From assembly GCA_003265685.1 (NCBI GenBank), contig KZ836123.1:1-45550 (forward strand): a DNA stretch of 45,550 nt. Direction: 5' to 3'. A program made the translations under genes and the position numbers. Of this stretch, positions 16,916 through 28,624 are shown one piece after another (position 1 is the stretch's first letter; every line of letters begins with the position of its first letter). The stretch is from Piscinibacter caeni. GTDB lineage: Bacteria; Pseudomonadota; Gammaproteobacteria; Burkholderiales; Burkholderiaceae_C. The notes below the pieces were generated by a model that saw only the letters and a list, made by a program, of their open reading frames with translations, had not been told where the DNA came from and did not search any database.

Positions 16916-17377
16916 TCAGGCTCCCGCGATCGTCGGCACGCCGTCGTGCCGGCGCGGCCGGTCGTGCAGGATCGCCTCGGTGACCATCGAGCGGTGGATG
17001 CGCCAGCGCGCCAGCACATGGTCGAACACCAGGCGCTCGTCGCCCGAGACCTGGCCGTCGGCCGTCAGCACCGCAGCCGCGAAGCGGCACACGAGCAGGC
17101 GTTCCTGCGCGTCGAGCACCGCGTCCAGCAGCCGGTCGATGTAGGCCTGGTCGCGCGCGCGCAGCCAGGAGCATTCCGCCAGCCCGGCGCCCACGTCGCG
17201 AACACATTCGTTCACCAGCGCGAGGAAATGCGCGCGCGGCAGGCCGATCCGGGCGAAGGCGTCGAGATCATCCAGGGCCTGGATCTCGCGCGGGTCGGCA
17301 CGGCCATTGGCGGCCACCAGCAGCGCCAGCACACGGGCCGCCGCGATCGAGAGCCGGCCGGACTCGTTCGTCATCAT
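16916..17377 (-). CDS. Small helical protein, possibly TerB-like
   Basis: A 153-residue, mostly helical, acidic-to-neutral protein with no signal peptide. An AAAGGAGA ribosome site stands 6 bases before the ATG at 17377 (a second ATG follows at once). The segment AAVLTADGQVSGDERLVFDH resembles the TerB repeat, where an acidic loop binds metal, and a weaker copy, LVAANGRADPREIQALDD, occurs near the N-terminus. The assignment is by pattern only. It is divergent from the P-type ATPase gene with a 204-base gap. Confidence 0.6.
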   Translation of the reverse strand: MMTNESGRLSIAAARVLALLVAANGRADPREIQALDDLDAFARIGLPRAHFLALVNECVRDVGAGLAECSWLRARDQAYIDRLLDAVLDAQERLLVCRFAAAVLTADGQVSGDERLVFDHVLARWRIHRSMVTEAILHDRPRRHDGVPTIAGA

Positions 17378-17581
17378 CGATGTCTCCTTTGCGGCGGCCC
17401 GCCCTCCCGGCATGCGGCCGACCGAAGTGCGACAGAGCCGCCCGCGCCGGCGAAGTTCCCGGCGCCGCCGCCTGGATGCACCTGGATTGACGATGCGCAA
17501 GCGCGGCTGCGCTGCCCGGGACCCGGGACCGTCTCGTCGGCAGAATCGCCGCCGCGCCTCACCGAGACGGAGACCACCGAC

Positions 17582-20313
<2,732 letters not shown>

Positions 20314-20314
<1 letters not shown>

Positions 20315-21321
20315 TGGGGGCGGCCTGGCTGGGGCTGCAGTTCCTCGTCTGCGCGGTGCTGATCGCCGGGGCCGGCTTCGTGCTCAGCCGCAGCGGCGAT
20401 GCGCTGGCCGAGGCGCATGGCTGGGGCCGCGGCTGGGTCGGCCTGGCGCTGCTGGCCACCGTGACCTCGCTGCCCGAGCTGGCCTCGGGCGTGAGTGCGG
20501 TGGCGCTGGTCGGTGCGCCCAACCTGGCGGTGGGCAACGTGCTTGGCGCCTGCGTGGTCAACCTCGCCTTCCTGGTCGTGGTCGACCTGCTGCAGCGCCA
20601 CCAGCCGATGTACCGGCTGGCCAGCGAAACGCACCTGCTGTCGGCCGGCTTCGGCGTGGTGATGCTCGGCTTCGTGGCGATGAGCCTGGTCACCGGCCGC
20701 GCTGCGCCGGCGTTCCTCGGCGTCGGGCTGTACAGCCCGGTGCTGCTGGCGCTGTACCTGCTGGCGCTGCGCAGCGTGTTCGCGCACGAGCAGTCGGCGC
20801 GCCAGGGTGTGGAGGTGGCGGTGCTCGAGCGGCCCGCACGCGAGGACGTGCGGCGCGAGTGGCGCCGCTTCGGCGCGGCGGCGCTGGTGGTGCTGGCGGC
20901 CGGCAGCTGGCTGCCCGAGGTGGCCGATGGCATGGCGCAGGCGCTCGGCCTGTCGCGCAGCTTCGTCGGCACGGTGTTCATGGCGCTGGTGACCACCTTG
21001 CCCGAGATGGCCGTCACCGTCGCGGCGCTGCGCCTGGGCGCGCTCGACATGGCGATCGGCAACCTGCTCGGCAGCAACCTGTTCAACGTGGTCATCCTTG
21101 CGGTGAACGACCTCGCCTATACGCGCGGGCCGCTGCTGGCCGACGTTGCGCCGGGACACGCCGGCACGGCCGCCACCGCGCTGGTGATGACCGGCCTGGT
21201 GATCGTCGGCCTGGTGATGCGGCCCCAGGGCCGGGTGCTGCGCGTCGCGAGCTGGATCAGCGTCGGGCTGGTGGCGGCCTACGCGCTGAACGCCGCGCTC
21301 GCCTACCTGCACGGGGCTTGA
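20314..21321 (+). CDS. Ca2+/cation antiporter (CaCA family)
   Basis: A 335-residue integral membrane protein with about ten helices and two inverted alpha repeats: TSLPELASGVSAVALVGAPN with GNVLGACVVN, and TTLPEMAVTVAALRLGALD with GNLLGSNLFN. The acidic residue in each LPE motif is the expected cation ligand. The first repeat has GACVVN where GSN is usual. The ATG shares one base with the ATPase stop (TGATG); a GTG directly before it is also in frame. Coupling to a P2-type pump suggests both move the same ion, probably calcium (inference). Confidence 0.88.
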
Positions 21322-21412
21322 CCGGGTTCGGGGCAGCCTACGCCACCTTGCGTATTGGCCCCGGCGAGGGGTCAACCTAACCTGCGGGCATCCCAACCAG
21401 GAGCAACCGCCC

Positions 21413-22690
21413 ATGAAACTTTCCCGTCGCCTCGCCGGCAAGACCCTCATCGCCCTCGGCGCCGCCGCCTGCGCGCTGGGCCTGACCGAGATGGCGCGTG
21501 CCGCCGACACCATCAAGGTCGGCATCCTGCACTCGCTGTCCGGCACCATGGCCATCTCCGAGACCGTGCTGAAGGACGTGGCGCTGATGACGATCGACGA
21601 GATCAACGCCAAGGGCGGCGTGCTCGGCAAGAAGCTCGAGCCGGTGGTCGTCGACCCGGCCTCCAACTGGCCCCTGTTCGCCGAGAAGGCCAAGCAGCTG
21701 ATCACGCAGGACAAGGTGGCTGCGGTGTTCGGCTGCTGGACCTCGGTGAGCCGCAAGTCGGTGCTGCCGGTGTTCGAGGAGACCAACTCGCTGCTGTTCT
21801 ACCCGGTGCAGTACGAGGGCGAGGAGCTCTCCAAGAACGTGTTCTACACGGGCGCGGCGCCGAACCAGCAGGCCATCCCCGCCGTCGAGTACCTGATGAG
21901 CAAGGACGGCGGCTCGGCCAAGCGCTGGGTGCTGCTGGGCACCGACTACGTCTACCCGCGCACCACCAACAAGATCCTGCGCGCCTTCCTGAAGGCCAAG
22001 GGCGTGGCCGAGGCCGACATCATGGAGGAGTACACCCCGTTCGGGCACTCCGACTACCAGAGCATCATCGCCAAGATCAAGAAGTTCGCCAGCGAAGGCA
22101 AGAAGACCGCGGTCGTCTCCACGATCAACGGCGACTCGAACGTGCCCTTCTATAAGGAGCTCGGCAACCAGGGCCTGAAGGCGACCGACGTGCCGGTGGT
22201 GGCCTTCTCGGTGGGTGAGGAAGAGCTGCGCGGCGTGGACACCAAGCCGCTCGTCGGCCACCTGGCGGCGTGGAACTACTTCATGTCGATCAAGAGCCCG
22301 GCCAACACCGCCTTCGTCAAGCAGTGGAGCGACTACGCCAAGGCCAAGAACATCCCCGGCCACAAGGACAAGCCGCTGACCAACGACCCGATGGAGGCCA
22401 CCTACATCGGCATCCACATGTGGGCGCAGGCGGTCACCAAGGCCAAGTCCACCGACACCGACAAGGTGATCGCCGCGATGGCCGGCCAGACCTTCCCGGC
22501 GCCGGGCGGCTTCATGTCCACGATGGACAAGGAGAACCACCACCTGCACAAGCCGGTATTCATCGGCGAGGTGAAGGCCGACGGGCAGTTCAACGTGGTG
22601 TGGAAGACCAAGGGCCCGGTCGTGGCCGACCCGTGGAGCGACTACATCCCGGAGAACAAGGACAAGAAGAACGTGCCGGAAAAGAAGTGA
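21413..22690 (+). CDS. urtA: Urea ABC transporter substrate-binding protein UrtA
   Basis: Periplasmic urea/short-amide binding protein, 425 residues. An N-terminal signal peptide ends at MARAADTIKVG. The family-typical HSLSGTMAISETVLKDV, AAVFGCWTSVSRKSVLPVFE and FYPVQYEGEE segments are present. An AGGAG ribosome site precedes the ATG. It heads urtABCDE and is followed by a hairpin-rich gap before urtB, which could raise UrtA relative to the membrane parts. Confidence 0.96.
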   Translation: MKLSRRLAGKTLIALGAAACALGLTEMARAADTIKVGILHSLSGTMAISETVLKDVALMTIDEINAKGGVLGKKLEPVVVDPASNWPLFAEKAKQLITQDKVAAVFGCWTSVSRKSVLPVFEETNSLLFYPVQYEGEELSKNVFYTGAAPNQQAIPAVEYLMSKDGGSAKRWVLLGTDYVYPRTTNKILRAFLKAKGVAEADIMEEYTPFGHSDYQSIIAKIKKFASEGKKTAVVSTINGDSNVPFYKELGNQGLKATDVPVVAFSVGEEELRGVDTKPLVGHLAAWNYFMSIKSPANTAFVKQWSDYAKAKNIPGHKDKPLTNDPMEATYIGIHMWAQAVTKAKSTDTDKVIAAMAGQTFPAPGGFMSTMDKENHHLHKPVFIGEVKADGQFNVVWKTKGPVVADPWSDYIPENKDKKNVPEKK

Positions 22691-22696
22691 CCCCCC

Positions 22697-22769
22697 GAGC
22701 GCCTTGACGGCGCTCCCCCCTCGAAGGGGGGCGACGCCAGCGGACCGGCAAAGCCGGATCCGCGGCGTC
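22697..22769 (+). repeat. Three-hairpin intergenic element, copy 1 (urtA-urtB)
   Basis: Three consecutive hairpins: GAGCGCC/GGCGCTC at 22697-22715; a CCCCCC/GGGGGG stem at 22715-22731; and a long stem at 22733-22769 in which GACGCC, GCGGA and CCGGC pair with GCCGG, TCCGC and GGCGTC around an AAA loop. No T-tract follows, so it is more likely an mRNA-stability or attenuating structure than a simple terminator. The same order of stems recurs at 35554-35620. Confidence 0.75.
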
Positions 22770-22824
22770 CGCTTGATGGCGCGGGCGGGCTGCGCCCCGG
22801 CCCGCAACTTGCTCGCCACACCTC

Positions 22825-24408
22825 ATGCTTCGACGCCTCGTTCTCTGTTGTCTGCTGTTGTGGGCGCCGCTGGCGGCGCATGCCCTCTCCCCCGCACAGG
22901 CCAAGGCCATCGCCGACGGTGACAGCGACGAGCGCATCGCCGCGCTGAACGCTGCCGCTGCCGAGGGCGCGAGCGGGCTCGGCGAGTTCGTGCAGGCGCT
23001 GCTCGACGATGCGGTCAAGGTCGCCGGCGACCGTGTCTTCGTCGTGCGTGACGACAAGGTGGTCGACGCGGCCTCCGGCGCGCCGGCCACGCTGCCCGAA
23101 GACGCCGAGGACGTGGTCAACAACAACCGCGTGCGCGGTGCGCTGAACGCCGCGCGTGCTGCGTTGCAGCTGTTCTCGCCCGACCTGGCCACGCGCCGCG
23201 CCGGCATCGCCGAACTGCAGAAGGAGTCGCTCGAGGAGGCGCAGCTGTCGCTGATCGACAAGGCCTACGCGGCCGAGAGCGACGCGGCGCTGAAGGCGGC
23301 GCTCGAACGCATGCGCGCCACGATCCTGGTCGCCGCGCCGGACAAGGAGAAGCGCCTGGCCGCGGTGGCCGCGTTGGCCGGCAGCGGGCAGGCGAGCGTC
23401 GCGAGCCTGATCCAGGAACGCCTCGCGCCCGGCGCCGAGGCCGACCCCGAGGTGCGCGCCGCGCTGTCCCGCGCGCTGGAGGGCATCCGCGCCAAGCTCG
23501 CCTGGGGCGAACGTGCCGGCGTGGTGTTCACCGGCATCTCGCTCGGCTCCATCCTGCTGCTCGCCGCGCTCGGCCTGGCCATCACCTACGGCCTGATGGG
23601 CGTGATCAACATGGCGCACGGCGAGCTGATCATGATCGGCGCCTACGCCACCTACCTGGTGCAGAACCTGTTCCGCAGCTGGCTGCCGGGCCTGTTCGAC
23701 GCCTACATCCTGGTCGCGATCCCGGCCTCCTTCCTGGCCTCGGCGCTGGTGGGCGCGGCGATGGAGCGCAGCGTGATCCGCTGGCTCTACGGCCGGCCGC
23801 TCGAGACGCTGCTGGCCACCTGGGGCATCAGCCTGATCCTGATGCAGGGCGTGCGCTCCTTGTTCGGCGCGCAGAACGTGCCGGTCGAGAACCCGGCCTG
23901 GCTGTCCGGCGGGATGCAGGTGATGAGCAACCTGACGCTGCCCTACAACCGCATCGCGATCATCGTGTTCGCTGGCCTGGTGCTGGCCGGCATGGCGCTG
24001 CTGATCGCGCGCACCCGGCTCGGCCTGTTCGTGCGCGGCGTGACGCAGAACCGGCGCATGGCCGCCTGCGTGGGCGTGGACACCGCGAAGGTCGACACCT
24101 ACGCGTTCGCGCTCGGTTCGGGCATCGCCGGGCTGGCTGGCTGCGCGCTCTCGCAGGTCGGCAACGTCGGGCCCGACCTGGGGCAGAGCTACATCGTCGA
24201 CTCGTTCCTGGTCGTGGTGCTCGGCGGCGTGGGCCAGCTCGCCGGCACGGTCTACGCCGCGCTCGGGCTGGGCGTGCTGAACAAGCTGCTCGAAGGGGTG
24301 GCCGGCGCGGTGCTGGCCAAGATCATGGTGCTGGTGTTCATCGTCGTGTTCATCCAGAAGCGGCCGCAGGGCATCTTCGCGATGAAGGGAAGGAGTGCCG
24401 AGGCGTGA
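22825..24408 (+). CDS. urtB: Urea ABC transporter permease UrtB
   Basis: Inner-membrane permease of the LivH class, 527 residues. A signal-like N-terminus and a periplasmic domain of about 220 residues, typical of UrtB and absent from LivH, precede the permease core beginning near GVVFTGISLGSILLLAALGL. GVINMAHGELIMIGAYATY is the family hallmark. No ribosome site is visible before the ATG. Its stop overlaps the urtC GTG. Confidence 0.95.
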   Translation: MLRRLVLCCLLLWAPLAAHALSPAQAKAIADGDSDERIAALNAAAAEGASGLGEFVQALLDDAVKVAGDRVFVVRDDKVVDAASGAPATLPEDAEDVVNNNRVRGALNAARAALQLFSPDLATRRAGIAELQKESLEEAQLSLIDKAYAAESDAALKAALERMRATILVAAPDKEKRLAAVAALAGSGQASVASLIQERLAPGAEADPEVRAALSRALEGIRAKLAWGERAGVVFTGISLGSILLLAALGLAITYGLMGVINMAHGELIMIGAYATYLVQNLFRSWLPGLFDAYILVAIPASFLASALVGAAMERSVIRWLYGRPLETLLATWGISLILMQGVRSLFGAQNVPVENPAWLSGGMQVMSNLTLPYNRIAIIVFAGLVLAGMALLIARTRLGLFVRGVTQNRRMAACVGVDTAKVDTYAFALGSGIAGLAGCALSQVGNVGPDLGQSYIVDSFLVVVLGGVGQLAGTVYAALGLGVLNKLLEGVAGAVLAKIMVLVFIVVFIQKRPQGIFAMKGRSAEA

Positions 24409-25526
24409 GTGCAGTCCTTCCGATGGCCGCTGCGCCACAGCCGCCGACGCGCTTCCTGTCGATGAAGAGCTGGTTCGGCGTCTTCGCCGCGCTGATCGCC
24501 GTCGTCGTGCTCGCACCGGTGCTCAACCTGGTGGTGCCCGAGGGCAACGTGTTCCACATGAGCGACTTCGCCGTCGCGCTGGTGGGCAAGATCATGTGCT
24601 ACGCGATCTGCGCGCTGGCAATGGACCTGATCTGGGGATACACCGGCATCCTCTCGCTCGGCCACGGCCTGTTCTTCGCGCTCGGCGGCTACGCGATGGG
24701 CATGTACCTGATGCGCCAGATCGGCCGCGACGGGCAGTACCAGTCCGACATGCCGGACTTCATGGTGTTCCTGAACTGGAAGGAATTCCCCTGGCACTGG
24801 AGCTTCAGCGACAGCTTCGGCTTCCAGCTCGCGATGGTGGTGCTCGCGCCCGGGCTGCTGGCCTTCGTGTTCGGCTTCTTCGCCTTCCGCTCGCGCATCA
24901 AGGGCGTGTACTTCTCCATCATCACGCAGGCGATGACCTTCGCCGCGATGCTGCTGTTCTTCCGCAACGAGACCGGCTTCGGCGGCAACAACGGCTTCAC
25001 CGACTTCAAGCGCATCCTCGGCATCACGATCGCGACGCCGCAGACGCGCATGGTGCTGTTCGTCGTCACCGGGCTGACGCTGATCGGCTTCTACCTGCTG
25101 GCGAAGTGGCTCGTGGCCAGCAAGTTCGGGCGGGTGCTGCAGGCCATCCGCGACGCCGAGAGCCGGGTGATGTTCACCGGCTACGACCCGATCAAGTACA
25201 AGCTGACGATCTGGGTCATCTCGGCGGTGATGTGCGGCATCGCCGGTGCGCTCTACGTGCCGCAGGTGGGCATCATCAACCCGAGCGAGATGAGCCCGGC
25301 GGCCAGCATCGAGATGGCGATCTGGGCCGCGGTGGGCGGGCGCGGCACGCTGGTCGGGCCGATCCTCGGCGCCTTCGTCGTCAACGGCGGCAAGAGCGTG
25401 TTCACGCAGTACTTCCCGGAGTTCTGGCTCTACGTGCTGGGCGCGATGTTCATCGCGGTGACGCTGTTCCTGCCGCACGGCATCGTCGGGCTGCTGCGGC
25501 GCTCGAAGAAGGAGGTCCGTTCGTGA
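24405..25526 (+). CDS. urtC: Urea ABC transporter permease UrtC
   Basis: LivM-class inner-membrane permease, 373 residues. The hallmark is DLIWGYTGILSLGHGLFFAL, and the cytoplasmic coupling region is RVLQAIRDAESRVMFTGYDP. The GTG at 24405 overlaps the urtB stop (GTGA). The urtD GTG overlaps its stop in turn. Confidence 0.96.
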   Translation: MSAVLPMAAAPQPPTRFLSMKSWFGVFAALIAVVVLAPVLNLVVPEGNVFHMSDFAVALVGKIMCYAICALAMDLIWGYTGILSLGHGLFFALGGYAMGMYLMRQIGRDGQYQSDMPDFMVFLNWKEFPWHWSFSDSFGFQLAMVVLAPGLLAFVFGFFAFRSRIKGVYFSIITQAMTFAAMLLFFRNETGFGGNNGFTDFKRILGITIATPQTRMVLFVVTGLTLIGFYLLAKWLVASKFGRVLQAIRDAESRVMFTGYDPIKYKLTIWVISAVMCGIAGALYVPQVGIINPSEMSPAASIEMAIWAAVGGRGTLVGPILGAFVVNGGKSVFTQYFPEFWLYVLGAMFIAVTLFLPHGIVGLLRRSKKEVRS

Positions 25527-26401
25527 CCCCCGACCTAATGAAGGCCGGCGCGCAGATCCGCGCCGAACACGAGAAGATCGTCGCGGCCAAGGCAGTGTCG
25601 GGCGGGGCCAGCTACGGCCGCGTGGTCACCGGCGAGCTCGACGTCACGCACGGCGCCATCCTCTACCTCGACGACATCACCGTCAGCTTCGACGGCTTCA
25701 AGGCGCTCAACGCGCTGAGCCTGTCGATCAGCGCCGGCGAGCTGCGCTGCATCATCGGTCCGAACGGCGCCGGCAAGACGACGATGATGGACGTGATCAC
25801 CGGCAAGACCCGGCCGGACGCCGGCAAGGCCTTCTTCGGCTCGACGATCGACCTGCTGCGCTTGCGCGAGAACGAGATCGCGACCATCGGCATCGGCCGC
25901 AAGTTCCAGAAACCCACCGTGTTCGAGCACCTGAGCGTGTTCGAGAACCTCGAGCTGGCGCTCAAGACCGACCATGGCGTGCGCGCCTCGATGTTCTTCC
26001 GCCTCACGCCGACGCAGCTCGACCGCATCGGCGAGGTGCTGGCGCTGATTCACCTGAAGGACGCCGCGCAGCGCACCGCCGGGCTGCTCAGCCACGGCCA
26101 GAAGCAGTGGCTCGAGATCGGCATGCTGCTGATGCAGGACCCGAAGCTGCTGCTGCTCGACGAACCCGTGGCCGGCATGACCGACGAGGAGACCGAGCGC
26201 ACCGCGGAACTCTTCCTCTCGCTCGAGGGCAGCCACTCGCTGGTGGTGGTCGAGCACGACATGAAGTTCATCGGCGAGCTGACGCAGGGCAAGCCGCACA
26301 AGAAGGTGACCGTGCTGCACGAGGGCAGCGTGCTCGCCGAGGGCTCGCTGGCCGACGTGCAGGCCAACGAAAAAGTCGTCGAAGTGTATTTGGGCCGCTG
26401 A
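25523..26401 (+). CDS. urtD: Urea ABC transporter ATPase UrtD
   Basis: LivG-class ATPase, 292 residues, with a polar N-terminal extension of about 45 residues before the ABC domain. Walker A is GPNGAGKTT, the signature is LSHGQKQWLEIGMLL (LSHGQ, normal for UrtD), Walker B is LLLLDEPVAGM, and the H-loop is VVVEHDM. A near-perfect AAGGAGGT ribosome site lies before the GTG start, inside urtC. Confidence 0.96.
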   Translation: MTPDLMKAGAQIRAEHEKIVAAKAVSGGASYGRVVTGELDVTHGAILYLDDITVSFDGFKALNALSLSISAGELRCIIGPNGAGKTTMMDVITGKTRPDAGKAFFGSTIDLLRLRENEIATIGIGRKFQKPTVFEHLSVFENLELALKTDHGVRASMFFRLTPTQLDRIGEVLALIHLKDAAQRTAGLLSHGQKQWLEIGMLLMQDPKLLLLDEPVAGMTDEETERTAELFLSLEGSHSLVVVEHDMKFIGELTQGKPHKKVTVLHEGSVLAEGSLADVQANEKVVEVYLGR

Positions 26402-26403
26402 TC

Positions 26404-27096
26404 ATGCTGAGCGTCGAGGGCGTCAACCAGTACTACGGCGGCTCGCACATCCTGCGCAACCTCGGCTTCGAGTCGAAGGTCGGCGAGGTGACGGTGGTGC
26501 TCGGCCGCAACGGCGTGGGCAAGACCACGCTGCTGAAGAGCCTGATGGGGGTGGTGCCGGTCAAGACCGGCACGATCAAGCTCGACGGCCAGGACATCAC
26601 GCGCGACACGCCCTACGAGCGGGTGCGCAAGGGCATCGGCTACGTGCCGCAGGGCCGCGAGATCTTCGGCCGCCTGACGGTGGAAGAGAACCTGCGCATG
26701 GGCCTCGCCTACAAGAGTGGCGGCACGCCGATCCCGGCCGAGCTGTTCGAGCTGTTCCCGATCCTCAAGCAGTTCCTGAACCGGCGCGGCGGCGATCTCT
26801 CCGGCGGCCAGCAGCAGCAGCTCGCGATCGCGCGCGCGCTCGCCGCGGGCCCGAAGCTGCTGATCCTCGACGAGCCGACCGAGGGCATCCAGCCCAGCAT
26901 CATCAAGGACATCGGCCGCGTGATCCGCATGCTGGCCGACCGAAAGACCATGGCCATCGTGCTGGTCGAGCAGTACTACGACTTCGCCGCCGAGCTGGCC
27001 GACCAGTACCTGCTGATGGAGCGCGGCGAGATCGTCGCCCGCGGCCGCGGCGCCGACATGGCGCGCGACGGGGTGCGGGAGAAGATGGCGATCTGA
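26404..27096 (+). CDS. urtE: Urea ABC transporter ATPase UrtE
   Basis: LivF-class ATPase, 230 residues. Walker A is GRNGVGKTT, the signature LSGGQQQQLAIARAL, Walker B LLILDEPTEG, and the switch VLVEQYYDFA. It starts two bases after the urtD stop and ends the operon; its stop abuts the convergent hemolysin III-like gene with no gap. Confidence 0.97.
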   Translation: MLSVEGVNQYYGGSHILRNLGFESKVGEVTVVLGRNGVGKTTLLKSLMGVVPVKTGTIKLDGQDITRDTPYERVRKGIGYVPQGREIFGRLTVEENLRMGLAYKSGGTPIPAELFELFPILKQFLNRRGGDLSGGQQQQLAIARALAAGPKLLILDEPTEGIQPSIIKDIGRVIRMLADRKTMAIVLVEQYYDFAAELADQYLLMERGEIVARGRGADMARDGVREKMAI

Positions 27097-27747
27097 TCAG
27101 GCCGCGTGCCAGAGCGCCGCGCAGAAGTGGCAGGCGCTGCCGGCCATCACGAACAGGTGCCAGACGAAGTGCGCGTAGCGCAGCTTCGAGTCGAACAGGA
27201 ACACGAGCGCGCCGAGCGTGTAGGCGAGCCCGCCGGCAACCAGCCAGGCCAGCCCGGCGCCCGACATGCGTTCCACGAGCGGTGCCGCGGCCACCAGCGC
27301 CACCCAGCCCATCAGCACATACAGCCCGGTCGACCACAGCGGGTGGCGCAGGCGGTCGAGCAGCTTGGCGGCCACGCCCAGCAGGGCCGCCGCCCAGACC
27401 ACGCCGAACAGCGCCCAGCCCCAGGCGCCGTACAGCACGCCGAACGTGAACGGCATGTAGCTGCCGGCGATGAACAGGTAGATGGCCGCGTGGTCGAGGC
27501 GGTTGAGCCAGCGCTTGGCCCGGCCCGGCGGCAGCGCGTGGTACAGCGCCGACACGAGGTACAGCACGATCATCGTGGCCGAGAAGAGGCTCGCGCCGAC
27601 GACGCCGGCCGTGTCGCCGCGGCGCGCGGAGACGCCCACCAGCACGGGCAGCGATGCCACCGCGAGCAGGAAGCCGATTCCGTGGCTGAGGGCGTTGGCG
27701 ACTTCCTCGCCCACCGTCTGTTCGCGTTCGCTCAGGTGCTGCAGCAT
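27097..27747 (-). CDS. Hemolysin III / PAQR-family membrane protein
   Basis: A 216-residue protein with seven predicted membrane helices. Conserved PAQR/HlyIII metal-site motifs are visible: SALYH, LDHAAIYLFIAGSYMPF and FVWHLFVMAGSACHF. Family members are putative hydrolases; bacterial haemolysis has been shown for few of them. Monocistronic, convergent with urtE and divergent from the GST gene. Confidence 0.9.
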   Translation of the reverse strand: MLQHLSEREQTVGEEVANALSHGIGFLLAVASLPVLVGVSARRGDTAGVVGASLFSATMIVLYLVSALYHALPPGRAKRWLNRLDHAAIYLFIAGSYMPFTFGVLYGAWGWALFGVVWAAALLGVAAKLLDRLRHPLWSTGLYVLMGWVALVAAAPLVERMSGAGLAWLVAGGLAYTLGALVFLFDSKLRYAHFVWHLFVMAGSACHFCAALWHAA

Positions 27748-27825
27748 GTGGGAATGCTAGCCTGCCGGCCTTGACGCGCAGCGGTCAGAATGAAGACTGT
27801 CCGTACCAGATCAATCGTCCCGCCG

Positions 27826-28500
27826 ATGCTCACCGTCCACCACCTGAACGAATCGCGCTCGCAGCGCGTGCTCTGGCTGCTCGAGGAGCTGGAGCTGCCC
27901 TACGAGATCAAGCATTACCGGCGCGACCCGAAGACGATGCTCGCACCGCCCGAGCTGCGTGCGGTGCACCCGCTGGGCAAGTCGCCCGTGGTCAGCGACG
28001 GCGAGGCGGTGGTGGCCGAATCCGGCGCGATCATCGAGTACCTGGTCGAGCGCCACGGCGGCGGGCGCCTCAAGCCCGCGCCCGGCACGCCGGAGCTACT
28101 GCGCTGGCGCTACTGGCTGCACTTCGCCGAGGGCTCGGCGATGCCGCAGCTGCTGCTCAAGCTGGTGTGCGACCGCATCGCCACGGCGCCGATGCCCTTC
28201 ATCGCCCGGCCGGTGGCACGCGCCATCTCGGCCAAGGTGCTGGAGAGCTTCGTCACGCCCAACCTCGAGCGCCAGCTCGACTTCATGGAGGCCGAGCTGG
28301 CCGCACGCCCCTGGTTCGCCGGCGCCGAGTTCAGCGCGGCGGACATCCAGATGAGCTTCCCGGTCGAGGCGGCGGCCCAGCGCGCCGGGCTGGACGACGC
28401 CCGCCCGCGCCTGATGGACTGGCTCGCACGCATCCATGCCCGGCCGGCCTTCCACCGCGCGCTGCAGCGCGGCGGGCCGTACAGCTTCGCCACGCCCTGA
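27826..28500 (+). CDS. Glutathione S-transferase family protein
   Basis: A 224-residue cytosolic protein. The N-terminal thioredoxin-like domain has the SRSQRVLWLLEELELPYE helix with a candidate catalytic Ser, the cis-Pro in GKSPVV, and the glutathione-binding ESGAIIEYL. The C-terminal all-helical domain follows, with FSAADIQMSFPVEAA. ATG 27826 matches the usual family start; an ATG 36 bases upstream would add 12 residues. Substrate unknown. Confidence 0.9.
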   Translation: MLTVHHLNESRSQRVLWLLEELELPYEIKHYRRDPKTMLAPPELRAVHPLGKSPVVSDGEAVVAESGAIIEYLVERHGGGRLKPAPGTPELLRWRYWLHFAEGSAMPQLLLKLVCDRIATAPMPFIARPVARAISAKVLESFVTPNLERQLDFMEAELAARPWFAGAEFSAADIQMSFPVEAAAQRAGLDDARPRLMDWLARIHARPAFHRALQRGGPYSFATP

Positions 28501-28624
28501 CGCAGCGGCGCGTCCGGGGCGGACATGACGCCGTAGGTGGATTCGGGGGGTGGCTGGTGCCCCCGGGGCTGGCGCAGAATCCGCGCTCGCCGTTGTCGAT
28601 GAACCGAGTGCAAGGAGGGTGTCC